Positions 51,933-60,169 are shown, counted from the stretch's first letter. The stretch: 64,000 bases of DNA from Dongia rigui (GCF_034044635.1 NZ_JAXCLX010000001.1:1302001-1366000), one strand, 5' to 3'. The notes: generated by a model from the letters alone, not told the origin. Numbers and translations: made by a program.

Positions 51933-53783
51933 ATGCAACCAGATCTCATCCTCCTCAACGGCAAGTTCGCGACCCTCGACCGCGCCAACCCGAACCCCGA
52001 AGCGGTGGCCATCGCGGACGGGAAGTTCAGCGCCGTCGGTGACGCCAAGGACATCATGGCGACCAAGGGTCCAAAGACCGAGGTCATCGACCTTGGCGGG
52101 CGCAGGGTCATTCCGGGCCTCATTGACAGCCATCTCCACATCATTCGCGGCGGCCTCAACTACAACATGGAATTGCGTTGGGATGGGGTGCCGAGCCTTG
52201 CCGACGCCATGGCGATGCTGAAGCGCCAGGCGGAGGTGACACCGCCGCCGCATTGGGTGCGCGTCGTGGGCGGCTTTACCGAGCATCAGTTTGCCGAGAA
52301 GCGCCTGCCGACCATCGCCGAGATCAACGCGGCCGCCCCCGATACACCGGTCTTCATCCTGCATCTTTATGACCGCGCCTTGCTGAATGCCGCGGCCTTG
52401 CGGGCGGTGGGTTACACCAAGGACACGCCGAACCCGCCGGGTGGCGAGATCCAACGCGATGCGCAAGGCAATCCGACCGGCCTGCTGCTCGCCAAGCCCA
52501 ATGCCATGATTCTTTATGCGACGCTCGCCAAGGGGCCGAAGCTGGCACCGGAGCAGCAGATCAATTCGACGCGCCATTTCATGCGCGAGCTCAACCGGCT
52601 GGGCGTCACCAGCGTCATCGATGCCGGCGGCGGCTTCCAGAATTATCCGGATGATTACGACGTCATCGAGAAGCTGCACAAAAACGGCGAGATGACCCTG
52701 CGCATCGCCTACAACCTCTTTACCCAGAAGAAGGGTGAGGAAGTCCAGGATTTCGACCGCTGGACCAAGATGGTCAAAGCGGATCAAGGCGACGATCTCT
52801 ACCGCGTCAATGGGGCGGGTGAGATGCTGGTCTTCTCGGCGGCCGATTTCGAGGATTTCCGCGAGGCCCGGCCCGATCTCGATGCCGGCATGGAAGGCGA
52901 GCTGGAGCGCGTGGTGCGCCTGCTGGCCGAGCGCAATTTCCCCTGGCGCCTGCACGCCACCTATAACGAGACGATCGACCGCGCATTGGACGTGTTCGAG
53001 AAGGTGCATCGCGACACGCCGATCGACAAGCTGCACTGGTTCTTCGACCATGCCGAGACGATCACCGATCGCAACATCGACCGTATCGCAAAACTGGGCG
53101 GCGGCATCGCCGTGCAGCATCGCATGGCCTTCCAGGGCGAATATTTCGTCGAACGCTATGGCGCCAAGGCCGCCGAAGCGACGCCGCCGATCAAGCGCAT
53201 GCTCAGCGCCGGTGTGCCGGTCGGTGCCGGCACCGATGCGACGCGTGTCGCCTCCTATAACCCCTGGGTCTCGCTCGCGTGGCTGGTGACGGGAAAGACG
53301 GTGGGCGGCCTGCGCCTCTATCCGACGCCCAACCGCATGGACCGCTTGGAAGCCTTGCGCTTGTGGACCGAGGCCAATACCTGGTTCTCACGCGAACAGG
53401 GCAAGAAGGGCCGCATCGAAGTGGGGGCACTCGCTGATCTCGCCGTGCTGTCGGGTGATTTCCTCACCGTCGCCGAGGACGACATCGCGCATCTTTCCTC
53501 CGTCCTCACCTTGCTCGGCGGCAAGATCGTGCATGGTGCGGGCGATTTCACCAAGCTCGCCCCGGCTTTGCCGCCGCCCACGCCGGATTGGTCGCCGGTG
53601 AAACTCTTCGGCGGTTATCAGGACCGCGCGCAAACACAGTTCCAGAAGGTCTCGGTCAGCTGCGGCTGCGCCAACTCTTGCAATGTCCACGGCCATGCGC
53701 ATGCCAAGGCCTGGGCGTCCGACGTGCCGGTTTCGGGCAACGAGTTCTGGAGTGCGTTGGGGTGCGGGTGCTGGGCGGTTTAA
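51933..53783 (+). CDS. YtcJ-like metal-dependent amidohydrolase
   Basis: 616 residues. First metal motif is H67-x-H69 (LIDSHLHI); WFFDHAETITDRNIDRI gives a later metal histidine, and GAGTDATRVASYNPW the conserved aspartate, so the site is complete. The family acts on formamides, exoenzyme substrates and other amides and is poorly defined. Odd end: the last 55 residues form a Cys/His-rich tail (CGCANSCNVHGHAHAKA and LGCGCWAV) that is not part of the barrel and could bind another metal. Last gene of the LysR-controlled YcaC-XapX operon. Confidence 0.9.
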   Translation: MQPDLILLNGKFATLDRANPNPEAVAIADGKFSAVGDAKDIMATKGPKTEVIDLGGRRVIPGLIDSHLHIIRGGLNYNMELRWDGVPSLADAMAMLKRQAEVTPPPHWVRVVGGFTEHQFAEKRLPTIAEINAAAPDTPVFILHLYDRALLNAAALRAVGYTKDTPNPPGGEIQRDAQGNPTGLLLAKPNAMILYATLAKGPKLAPEQQINSTRHFMRELNRLGVTSVIDAGGGFQNYPDDYDVIEKLHKNGEMTLRIAYNLFTQKKGEEVQDFDRWTKMVKADQGDDLYRVNGAGEMLVFSAADFEDFREARPDLDAGMEGELERVVRLLAERNFPWRLHATYNETIDRALDVFEKVHRDTPIDKLHWFFDHAETITDRNIDRIAKLGGGIAVQHRMAFQGEYFVERYGAKAAEATPPIKRMLSAGVPVGAGTDATRVASYNPWVSLAWLVTGKTVGGLRLYPTPNRMDRLEALRLWTEANTWFSREQGKKGRIEVGALADLAVLSGDFLTVAEDDIAHLSSVLTLLGGKIVHGAGDFTKLAPALPPPTPDWSPVKLFGGYQDRAQTQFQKVSVSCGCANSCNVHGHAHAKAWASDVPVSGNEFWSALGCGCWAV

Positions 53784-53798
53784 GATAACATGGTAATG

Positions 53799-53877
53799 CG
53801 TCATCCCCGGGCGAAGACCCGGGGATCCACTGTTGCAGTTGATAGAGTGGATGCCCGGGTCAAGCCCGGGCATGACG
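53799..53877. repeat. Paired GTCAT...ATGAC palindromes
   Basis: Two mirror-image units, nearly the same sequence as at 24561-24639, differing in the spacer. Lies between the amidohydrolase and DUF1275 genes, ending about 25 bases before the latter. Confidence 0.9.
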
Positions 53878-53901
53878 ATTGAAGCGGGAGGAGTTTCGTA
53901 T

Positions 53902-54576
53902 ATGTCCCCCTATCTCGCCCCCTTGCGCGCTTTCACGGCGGGCTTCGTCGATACGGTCGGCTTTGTCGCCCTCTTTGGCCTGTTCACCGCCCACGTCACC
54001 GGCAACTTCGTGCTGATCGGCGCGTCGATTGCTGAATTCCATGGCGGGATCATCGCCAAGTTGATCGCGCTGCCGGTATTCATCCTGGTCGTGGCGCTGA
54101 CGCATCTCTACGTGACGCATCGGCAGCGGCGTGACGCCAATCCGATCGCCGCACTGACCTTGTTCGAGGCCTTCTTCCTGGCGGCCTTCATGGCGGCGGG
54201 CCTTGCCGCCGGCCCCTTCACGAATTCCGACAGCCCGGTCGCCATCGCCACCGGCATGCTGGCGGTGACGGCCATGGCGATCCAGAATGCCGGCGCGCGC
54301 ACCGTCTTTGCCAATTTGTCGCCCACCACCGTGATGACCGGCAATGTGACGCAGATCGTGATCGACGTCGTCGATCTCATCGCGACACCGGCCAAAGCAC
54401 CGGAAGCAAAAACACGCCTTCGGAAGATGTTGCCGCCGGTCCTGGCCTTTGCCTCAGGTGCCCTGGCCGGGGGCCTCGGCTATGTGCATGTCGGATTCTG
54501 GGCGCTCCTTCTGCCGCTCGTGGCCGTCATGACGACATGGCTGATACTGCGCAGTGCCGTGCGGCGACCCGCTTGA
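53902..54576 (+). CDS. DUF1275 (YoaK) membrane protein
   Basis: 224 residues from the ATG at 53902 (GGAGGAG upstream); the frame extends into the repeat at 53833 but is not coding there. Six helices; the start AFTAGFVDTVGFVALFGLFTAHVTGNFV is the DUF1275 signature, as are NAGARTVFANLSPTTVMTGN. Function unknown. Its last 50 bases overlap the end of the convergent threonyl-tRNA synthetase-like gene. Confidence 0.9.
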   Translation: MSPYLAPLRAFTAGFVDTVGFVALFGLFTAHVTGNFVLIGASIAEFHGGIIAKLIALPVFILVVALTHLYVTHRQRRDANPIAALTLFEAFFLAAFMAAGLAAGPFTNSDSPVAIATGMLAVTAMAIQNAGARTVFANLSPTTVMTGNVTQIVIDVVDLIATPAKAPEAKTRLRKMLPPVLAFASGALAGGLGYVHVGFWALLLPLVAVMTTWLILRSAVRRPA

Positions 54577-55744
54577 TCCACACCCCCGCCTCGCCCAGGG
54601 GCAGATCGGCACGCACATCGTCGGCCAATGTGCGCAGGCTGATGCGGCACTTTTCCGCCTCGCGCGCGCCGACGACACCCAGGATCGGCACGCCGCGGTC
54701 GCGCCAGTTGACGATCTTCTTCGGCAGCGTTTCGTTGCTGGCATCGATGACGACGCGGTAGCCCTCCGATTCCAGTTGGATCGCCGCTTCTTCCGCATAG
54801 CCCAGATGCTGATCGGAGACCGCGGCGATCAGCACCTGGTCAGGCGCCAGCCATAGCGGCAGACGCCCCTGGCAATGTTCCAGCAGCATGCCGATGAAGC
54901 GTTCCAGGCTGCCCAGCACCGCGTGGTGGATCATGATCGGCACGGCGCGGTTGCCGGCTTCGTCGATATAATGCGCGCCGAGCTTCCCGGGCAGCACCAG
55001 ATCGAGCTGGATCGTGCCGCACTGCCAGCGCCGCCCCAATCGGTCTTCCAGGATGAATTCAAGCTTTGGCCCATAGAACGCGCCCTCGCCGGGTTGCGTC
55101 ACGAAATCGAGGCCGGCGGCGCGGGCTGCGTTCTGCAGCACGCGCTCGGCCGTATCCCATAATTCCTCGCTGCCCTCGCGCGCCGCCGGCCGCGTCGAGA
55201 AGGCGACGCCGAAATTGGCAAAGCCGAAATCGCGATAGACCGCACGCAGCAGCTGCGAGAAACGCTTCACCTCGTCGACGATCTGATCCATGCGGCAGAG
55301 CACATGGGCGTCATCCTGCACGAAGGCACGCGTGCGCATCAGGCCCATCAGCGCCCCGGAAGGTTCGTTGCGATGGCAGGCGCCAAATTCCGCATAGCGC
55401 AGGGGCAGATCGCGATAGGACCGCAAGCGCGCATTGAAGACCTGCAGATGCCCCGGGCAGCTCATCGGCTTCACCGCGAATTGCCGCTCGCCATCCTCCA
55501 GCGCAAACATATTGGGGCCGAATTTCTGCCAATGGCCGCTTTTCTCCCACAGGCCGCGCGAGAGGATCTGCGGCGTCTTGATCTCGTTGAAGCCCGCGGC
55601 CTTCATGCGGCGGCGGATGTAATCCTCGATCAGGCGGTAAAGCGCCCAACCCTTGGGATGCCAGAAGACCATGCCCGGCCCTTCTTCCTGGATATGGAAG
55701 AGGTCCAGCCTGTGGCCGATACTTCGATGATCGAACGCGTCCAT
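54527..55744 (-). CDS. Short threonyl-tRNA synthetase lacking TGS and editing domains
   Basis: 405 residues, against about 640 in full ThrRS. Begins at the class II catalytic core (GPGMVFWHPKGW) and continues through the anticodon-binding domain. Zinc ligands C96 (PMSCPGH), H147 (DDAHV) and H273 (MIHHAVLG) and the motif-2 arginine region (CHRNEPSGALMG) are conserved, so it should charge tRNA with Thr. The N-terminal TGS and the editing domain (HxxxH/YxC pair) are absent, so it cannot clear mischarged Ser-tRNA in cis. The upstream leader encodes Thr-rich peptide and an attenuator-like structure. It may be a second, stress-induced or resistance-type ThrRS; whether another thrS exists is unknown. 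Confidence 0.9.
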   Translation of the reverse strand: MDAFDHRSIGHRLDLFHIQEEGPGMVFWHPKGWALYRLIEDYIRRRMKAAGFNEIKTPQILSRGLWEKSGHWQKFGPNMFALEDGERQFAVKPMSCPGHLQVFNARLRSYRDLPLRYAEFGACHRNEPSGALMGLMRTRAFVQDDAHVLCRMDQIVDEVKRFSQLLRAVYRDFGFANFGVAFSTRPAAREGSEELWDTAERVLQNAARAAGLDFVTQPGEGAFYGPKLEFILEDRLGRRWQCGTIQLDLVLPGKLGAHYIDEAGNRAVPIMIHHAVLGSLERFIGMLLEHCQGRLPLWLAPDQVLIAAVSDQHLGYAEEAAIQLESEGYRVVIDASNETLPKKIVNWRDRGVPILGVVGAREAEKCRISLRTLADDVRADLPLGEAGVWIKRVAARHCAVSAMSS

Positions 55745-55801
55745 GTCAGTCTCCGTGCGTCTAGGGTCGAGAAGCAGACGGACGGAGGCCTGAAAGAAAA
55801 A

Positions 55802-55824
55802 GCCCCGTCCGGAACCGGCGGGGC
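55802..55824 (-). terminator. Intrinsic terminator in the leader of the short ThrRS gene
   Basis: Leftward, GCCCCG (55824-55819) pairs with CGGGGC (55807-55802), with an inner CCGG/CCGG stem, followed by five T (55801-55797). It lies about 55 bases before the gene start. Part of its upstream arm (CCGCCGG, 55821-55815) can instead pair with CCGGCGG at 55884-55878 in the leader, an antiterminator. Confidence 0.75.
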
Positions 55825-55853
55825 CTTGGGTAGCAGTCAGATCGTGCGTTACA

Positions 55854-55925
55854 TCAGCACAAGCCAACACCCCTCGGCCGCCGGTCGGCGGTCCAGGTAG
55901 TGGTTACTTGTTGATGTTTGCGCAT
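55854..55925 (-). CDS. Threonine-rich leader peptide (attenuation)
   Basis: A 23-codon frame, MRKHQQVTTTWTADRRPRGV then GLC and TGA. Codons 8-12 are ACC ACT ACC TGG ACC, four of five threonine. It ends about 30 bases before the terminator stem. An ATG at 55934 is in frame and would add three residues. No strong ribosome site is seen (weak GAGCCAG), as in many leaders. Leader-peptide stalling at threonine codons when threonyl-tRNA is scarce would favour the antiterminator. Confidence 0.6.
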   Translation of the reverse strand: MRKHQQVTTTWTADRRPRGVGLC

Positions 55926-56047
55926 CTGGCTCATAGCGCGGGAGACTAAGGGCGCAGGCAGCAGCGTGTCAAGCTGCCGCAGGGCGAATGCATGCCGACC
56001 CTGAATTCCTGCCCATCCTTCTCGCCCCAGCGCGCCCCCCGCCGCTC

Positions 56048-57967
56048 TCAGGGAAGGCGCTCCCGCGGCAGCAGCAAGCGCACAGTCGTTCCCTGACCAA
56101 CCTCGCTCTCAAGGGAGATGCTGCCGCCCATGCCCCTGGCAAGCGATTTACAGATGGCAAGGCCGAGACCAGTCCCTCCCTGGTCGCGGGTATGCGCCGA
56201 TCCCAATTGGACGAAGGGTTGCCCCAGTTCGGCGATTTTCTCGGCTGGGATACCGCGGCCATTGTCCGAGACGCACAGCGCCACCATGCCGTCGTCAGCG
56301 GATTCGGCCTGCAGCAGCACGCGGCCCCCGGCATTGGTGAACTTGATGGCATTGCCGATGATGTTGGTCAGAATCTGGTGCGTGGCACGCCGGTCAGCGT
56401 GGATCGAAGGCAAGGGCGCGCTGTCCGGATCGACCAGTTCAACCGATTTCTCGATGGCGAGTGACTTCAGGAGGCTGCCCGCTTCGTGCAGTAGCAGTGT
56501 GGGATCCAGTGGCTGCAATTCATACTCGAACCTGCCGGCTTCGATGCGCGACAGATCGAGGATGTCGTTGATCAAAGACAAGAGATGCGTGCCGCTGGTA
56601 TTGATGTCGGCGACATATTCGCTGTAGGTCGGGTTGTTGATCGGTCCGAACGTTTCGCTCCGCATCAGGGCGGAAAAGCCGATGATCGCGTTGAGGGGCG
56701 TCCTCAGTTCGTGACTCATCGTCGCCAGGAACTTCGATTTGGCGAGATTTGCCGTTTCCGCCTTGAGCAGTTCCAGCGCCCTTTCGTTCGTCAGCCGCAC
56801 CTGCTCGCGTTCGGCATCGCTGATATCCGTCATATCGCGAAAGATGACCGTCATGGTGGTGACCCCTTCGACGGTCACCTTCGACAGACCAGCCATCAGC
56901 GGGACCAGTGATCCGTCCTTTCGCAACCCGTTCACCTCACGCCAGTTGCGCATCGCCATGTGGGTGGACTGGCCTTCTGCAAAGGCAGCAACATGCCGGC
57001 TGTGGACGCTCCTCTGCGAGACCGGGATCAGGCAGTCGATCGGCTGACCGAGTACTTCATCGGCGCGATAGCCGAATATCACTTCCGCTTCCGCATTGAA
57101 GGCGATGATGCGAAAGCGATGGTCGACGGTGAGAATTCCCACCATCGCCGTGTCCAGGATGGCGGAAAGGCGGGCCTCGCTCGCCCGCAATTTGTCCTCC
57201 GCCACACGGCGCTGTGTGATCGATTGATGCGAGATCACCGCGCCGGCCAGCGAGCCGCGCAGCCTGTGAACCGACATCAGGAACCAACGCTGCTCCGTGG
57301 CCGAGTGACAGGGGTATTCCAGGGAATAGGCGGGCGACTTTCCCTCCAGAACCATGCGGATATTGGCATTGATGGCAGCGCCGCTCGAACCTTCCTCGTC
57401 CGAGGAAGCAGCTTCGCAGCTCTTGAAATAATTGAGGCCGACGCCGGCGATGTCTTGGCTGGATCCGCCATTCTCGCGCGCAAACTGCCGCCAACCCTCG
57501 TTGACGGCGACGATCCACCCAGCACCGTCGATGACAGCGACACTGCCGGGGAGAGAATCGAGCACGGATCTACTCAATGATTCGCTGGCCTCGACCGCAT
57601 GCTGCAGCATTTCCCGCTGGGCGCTTTCGTGCAGCAGGACGATCGTGTTCCTGCTGTGGTCTTCGATACCTTCAACGCGCTGTATGGATAAGTCGGCGTC
57701 GAAGGTCGTGCCATCCTTGCGCAACAGCCGGCGGCCGATGGCGTGCGGAAGATGATCGGCAGCGGGTTCGTGGATGCGGCGTCCGATCTCGCCGCGGTCT
57801 TCCGGGTGGATCATCATGTCCCAGGGCCGACCGATCACCTCCGACGGTGACCAGCCCAGCATTTCCGAGATGATGGCATTGATGGCAACAATCAACCCTT
57901 CGGGCGAGACCTTGACGATGCCAACTTGTGGCTTGCCGGCAGCGACGGTGTTGCCCTCCATTTGCAT
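56048..57967 (-). CDS. Cytoplasmic PAS-domain sensor histidine kinase
   Basis: About 639 residues from the ATG at 57967 (GGGAGAG at the right distance); the frame continues to a GTG at 58072 and an ATG at 58048. Three PAS domains (starting near VGIVKVSPEGLIVAIN, SVAVIDGAGWIVAVNEGW and MVGILTVDHRFRIIAFNA), HisKA with SHELRTPLNAI, ATPase domain with DNGRGIPAEK and GTGLGLAICKSLARGMGG. No membrane helix, so the signal is cytoplasmic. No cognate regulator is adjacent. The FGPI-motif type of HisKA is typical of alphaproteobacteria. Confidence 0.9.
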   Translation of the reverse strand: MQMEGNTVAAGKPQVGIVKVSPEGLIVAINAIISEMLGWSPSEVIGRPWDMMIHPEDRGEIGRRIHEPAADHLPHAIGRRLLRKDGTTFDADLSIQRVEGIEDHSRNTIVLLHESAQREMLQHAVEASESLSRSVLDSLPGSVAVIDGAGWIVAVNEGWRQFARENGGSSQDIAGVGLNYFKSCEAASSDEEGSSGAAINANIRMVLEGKSPAYSLEYPCHSATEQRWFLMSVHRLRGSLAGAVISHQSITQRRVAEDKLRASEARLSAILDTAMVGILTVDHRFRIIAFNAEAEVIFGYRADEVLGQPIDCLIPVSQRSVHSRHVAAFAEGQSTHMAMRNWREVNGLRKDGSLVPLMAGLSKVTVEGVTTMTVIFRDMTDISDAEREQVRLTNERALELLKAETANLAKSKFLATMSHELRTPLNAIIGFSALMRSETFGPINNPTYSEYVADINTSGTHLLSLINDILDLSRIEAGRFEYELQPLDPTLLLHEAGSLLKSLAIEKSVELVDPDSAPLPSIHADRRATHQILTNIIGNAIKFTNAGGRVLLQAESADDGMVALCVSDNGRGIPAEKIAELGQPFVQLGSAHTRDQGGTGLGLAICKSLARGMGGSISLESEVGQGTTVRLLLPRERLP

Positions 57968-58197
57968 CGACCGCAGCTCTCCCTCGGCGCTCCGCACTGA
58001 CCCAGCTTTAACGACCGTGCCAAGGAGCTCACTGCTGCAGACGACCATCCACTTTCCAGAGCGATAAAGCACGCGAAAAGTGCCGAGGCAGAAAGAAACG
58101 CCAATAGAGTCCTATCGAGACATTGCCAATAACCTTCAGTCCTAACGCGTACGACACTTCAGCATGCGGCGCATGGGCCCCGATGCAGAGCGGCCGA

Positions 58198-58674
58198 TCA
58201 GGCCGCCACACCCCGATAGGCTTTCTCAAGCGTCGCGAGATCGATCTTGATCATGCCCCAGACCGCCTGCAGCACGCGGTTGCGCTTCTCTTCATCCGGA
58301 TCGCTGATCATCGCGTCGAGGACTGCTGGATGGACCTGCCAGGAGAGGCCCCATTTGTCCTGCACCCAGCCGCAGGCCTGCTCCTTGCCGCCGTTTTCGA
58401 GGATCGCGTTCCAGATGCGGTCCAGCTCCTTCTGGTCGTCGCATTTGACCCAGAGCGAAACGGCGGGGCTGAGCTTGTAGGTCGGACCGGCATTGAGGGC
58501 GCGGTATTCCTGACCCGAAAGCGTGAAGACGACACCGTAGAGATTCTTGGCGCGATCGAAATACGTCACGGACTCGATCTTCGAATTGGGCAGCAGCGAG
58601 GTATAGAATTTCGCCGCTGCCTCGGCATCGTCGTCGAACCAGAGATGCGTCACGACTTTCTGCGTGGTGGCCAT
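58198..58674 (-). CDS. VOC-fold protein, PhnB/3-demethylubiquinone-methyltransferase-like
   Basis: 158 residues. Start KVVTHLWFDDDAEAAAKFYT and the middle DKWGLSWQVHP, then RVLQAVWGMIKIDLATLEKA, are those of the PhnB-like branch of glyoxalase/bleomycin-resistance (VOC) proteins. Despite the database name it has no methyltransferase domain. Function unknown, perhaps a small-molecule binding protein. Third gene of a TetR-SRPBCC-VOC transcript; this trio is common in proteobacteria. A repeat pair separates it from the SRPBCC gene. Confidence 0.85.
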   Translation of the reverse strand: MATTQKVVTHLWFDDDAEAAAKFYTSLLPNSKIESVTYFDRAKNLYGVVFTLSGQEYRALNAGPTYKLSPAVSLWVKCDDQKELDRIWNAILENGGKEQACGWVQDKWGLSWQVHPAVLDAMISDPDEEKRNRVLQAVWGMIKIDLATLEKAYRGVAA

Positions 58675-58700
58675 GGGGTTCCTCCGGGGCTTTCAGTTTT

Positions 58701-58808
58701 CGTCATGCCCGGGCTTGACCCGGGCATCCACTCTCTCAACGGCACCAGTGGATCCCCGGGGTCCCGTCGGCGAATGCCGACATGCGTCGGCTAGGCCCGG
58801 GGATGACG
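58701..58808. repeat. Paired GTCAT...ATGAC palindromes with inserted 26-bp element
   Basis: Unit one is normal (CGTCATGCCCGGGCTTGACC). In unit two the loop is replaced by about 30 bases containing GTCGGC, GCCGAC and GTCGGC arms (58766-58791), 24 of 26 bases the same as the insert at 22453-22478 in the other repeat family. Confidence 0.85.
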
Positions 58809-58815
58809 GAATAAC

Positions 58816-59298
58816 TCAGATCTTCTTTGCCAAAGCTTCCAACTGCGTGGCGACGATGCCCCAGCCTTCGTGGAAGCCCATCTTCTCGTGCTCGGCGCGA
58901 GCGTCCGGCGACCAATGGCGTGCCGTCGCACGGTAGCGCGTCTTGCCGCCTTCATCGGCGAAGGTCACGGTCGCCACCATGAAGGCGCGGCTCGATGGGG
59001 TCCAGGCGTCGACGAAGGCGTCGGTGAAGACGATCTTCTCGTTCGGCACGACCTCGAGGAAGATGCCGCGATTGGGGAATTCCTGGCCCTCGGGCCCTTT
59101 GATCACGAATTGCGACTTGCCGCCCGGCCGCACGTCGATCTCGACATCGGCCACGGTCCAGGGCTTGGGGCAGAACCAGTTGGGATAGGTGCTGCCATCA
59201 GTCCAGAGCTTGAACAGCTTTTCACGCGGTGCGTCGAGCAGGCGGTCGAGGACGAGCTCGGTCGCGGTGTCGTCGGTCTTCTGGGGTTGAGCACTCAT
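58816..59298 (-). CDS. SRPBCC (AHSA1-type) domain protein
   Basis: 160 residues, START/Bet v 1-like fold: LVLDRLLDAPREKLFKLWTD near the start, then EVVPNEKIVFTDAFVDAW and a C-terminal helix MGFHEGWGIVATQLEALAKK, all usual for the AHSA1-like group. These bind hydrophobic ligands; roles are mostly unknown. It starts 22 bases after the TetR gene stop and precedes the VOC gene. The pairing suggests inducible handling of a small toxic molecule. Confidence 0.87.
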   Translation of the reverse strand: MSAQPQKTDDTATELVLDRLLDAPREKLFKLWTDGSTYPNWFCPKPWTVADVEIDVRPGGKSQFVIKGPEGQEFPNRGIFLEVVPNEKIVFTDAFVDAWTPSSRAFMVATVTFADEGGKTRYRATARHWSPDARAEHEKMGFHEGWGIVATQLEALAKKI

Positions 59299-59320
59299 TT
59301 GTATCCTCCTGGCAGGCTTT

Positions 59321-59956
59321 TTAGGGTTTCTGGCTCAAGGCGATTTCGAGATAGGTGATGAGGTGGTCGAGATTGGCTTTTGCGATGGCGGGGCCTTGCT
59401 TGGCCTTGGCGAAGATGAACGAGCCCTGCATCACCGCCTGGATGTAGAAAGCGAGGCTCTCCGCGGTCCAGTCGGGTGAGAGGCCTTCTTCCGCCATCGC
59501 CGCGTCGATATCACGCTGCACCATCGCCGCATGATCGCTCATATGCCGGTCGCAGGCCGTCCGAATAACGGGGTGCGTGTCATAGGCTTCCTGCACCATG
59601 GTGCCGAGCAGACAGGTGAACTCGGCAAGCGCCCGGTCCATGATCGCCTGGCGGAAGCGGACATAGCCGATGACGCGGTCCTTGGCGCGCGGCAGGGCGC
59701 GATAGGGCGCCGTGGCGAAGATGCCCTCCGCCATCGCGGCGAAATGGTCGGCGGCGGCAACGGCCAGGTCTTCCTTGGCCGCGAAATGGTGGAAGAAGGC
59801 CCCCTTGGTGACGCCGGCCGCTTGGCAGATGTCGTCGACGCTCGAGGCCGCGTAACCCTTTTCGCGGATCACCTGCAGGGCGGCATCGAGGAGACGCAGG
59901 CGCGCCTCACCCCGGGCTATCCCGCTTTTATTGCTTGGTTTTTTCCGCTCGCTCAT
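59321..59956 (-). CDS. TetR-family repressor
   Basis: 211 residues from the ATG at 59956 (MSERKK; other starts at 59971 and 60019). N-terminal HTH: LLDAALQVIREKGYAASSVD, then ICQAAGVTKGAFFHHFAAKE, the classical TetR form; the C-terminal ligand domain is longer than 130 residues and is not conserved. First gene of TetR-SRPBCC-VOC. The palindrome at 59994-60011, 38 bases before the start, is a text-book operator, so self-repression released by a ligand is likely. Confidence 0.92.
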   Translation of the reverse strand: MSERKKPSNKSGIARGEARLRLLDAALQVIREKGYAASSVDDICQAAGVTKGAFFHHFAAKEDLAVAAADHFAAMAEGIFATAPYRALPRAKDRVIGYVRFRQAIMDRALAEFTCLLGTMVQEAYDTHPVIRTACDRHMSDHAAMVQRDIDAAMAEEGLSPDWTAESLAFYIQAVMQGSFIFAKAKQGPAIAKANLDHLITYLEIALSQKP

Positions 59957-59993
59957 CGGTCGCTGTTCCATTGTCCACTTGCTGGACAAATAC

Positions 59994-60011
59994 ATACCAA
60001 CTGGTTGGTAT
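59994..60011. promoter_or_regulatory. TetR operator
   Basis: ATACCAAC-TG-GTTGGTAT, perfect 8-base arms with a 2-base centre, just upstream of the TetR gene and about 160 bases before the rightward patatin gene, so it may also affect the latter. Confidence 0.75.
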
Positions 60012-60169
60012 TTCGTCAATCGCCAGAAACACCGAATAGACGGCTACCGCTCTTGGTAGCTGTTGTCGCGAAGGCGTAAGCTCAAGGCCCGCGATTGGGC
60101 CAGCCGTTTGGGGGCGATCTTGATGCGCTTGCTTGCATGCCTAGCCGGCGCCCGGAGCGCAGGGCGGCG

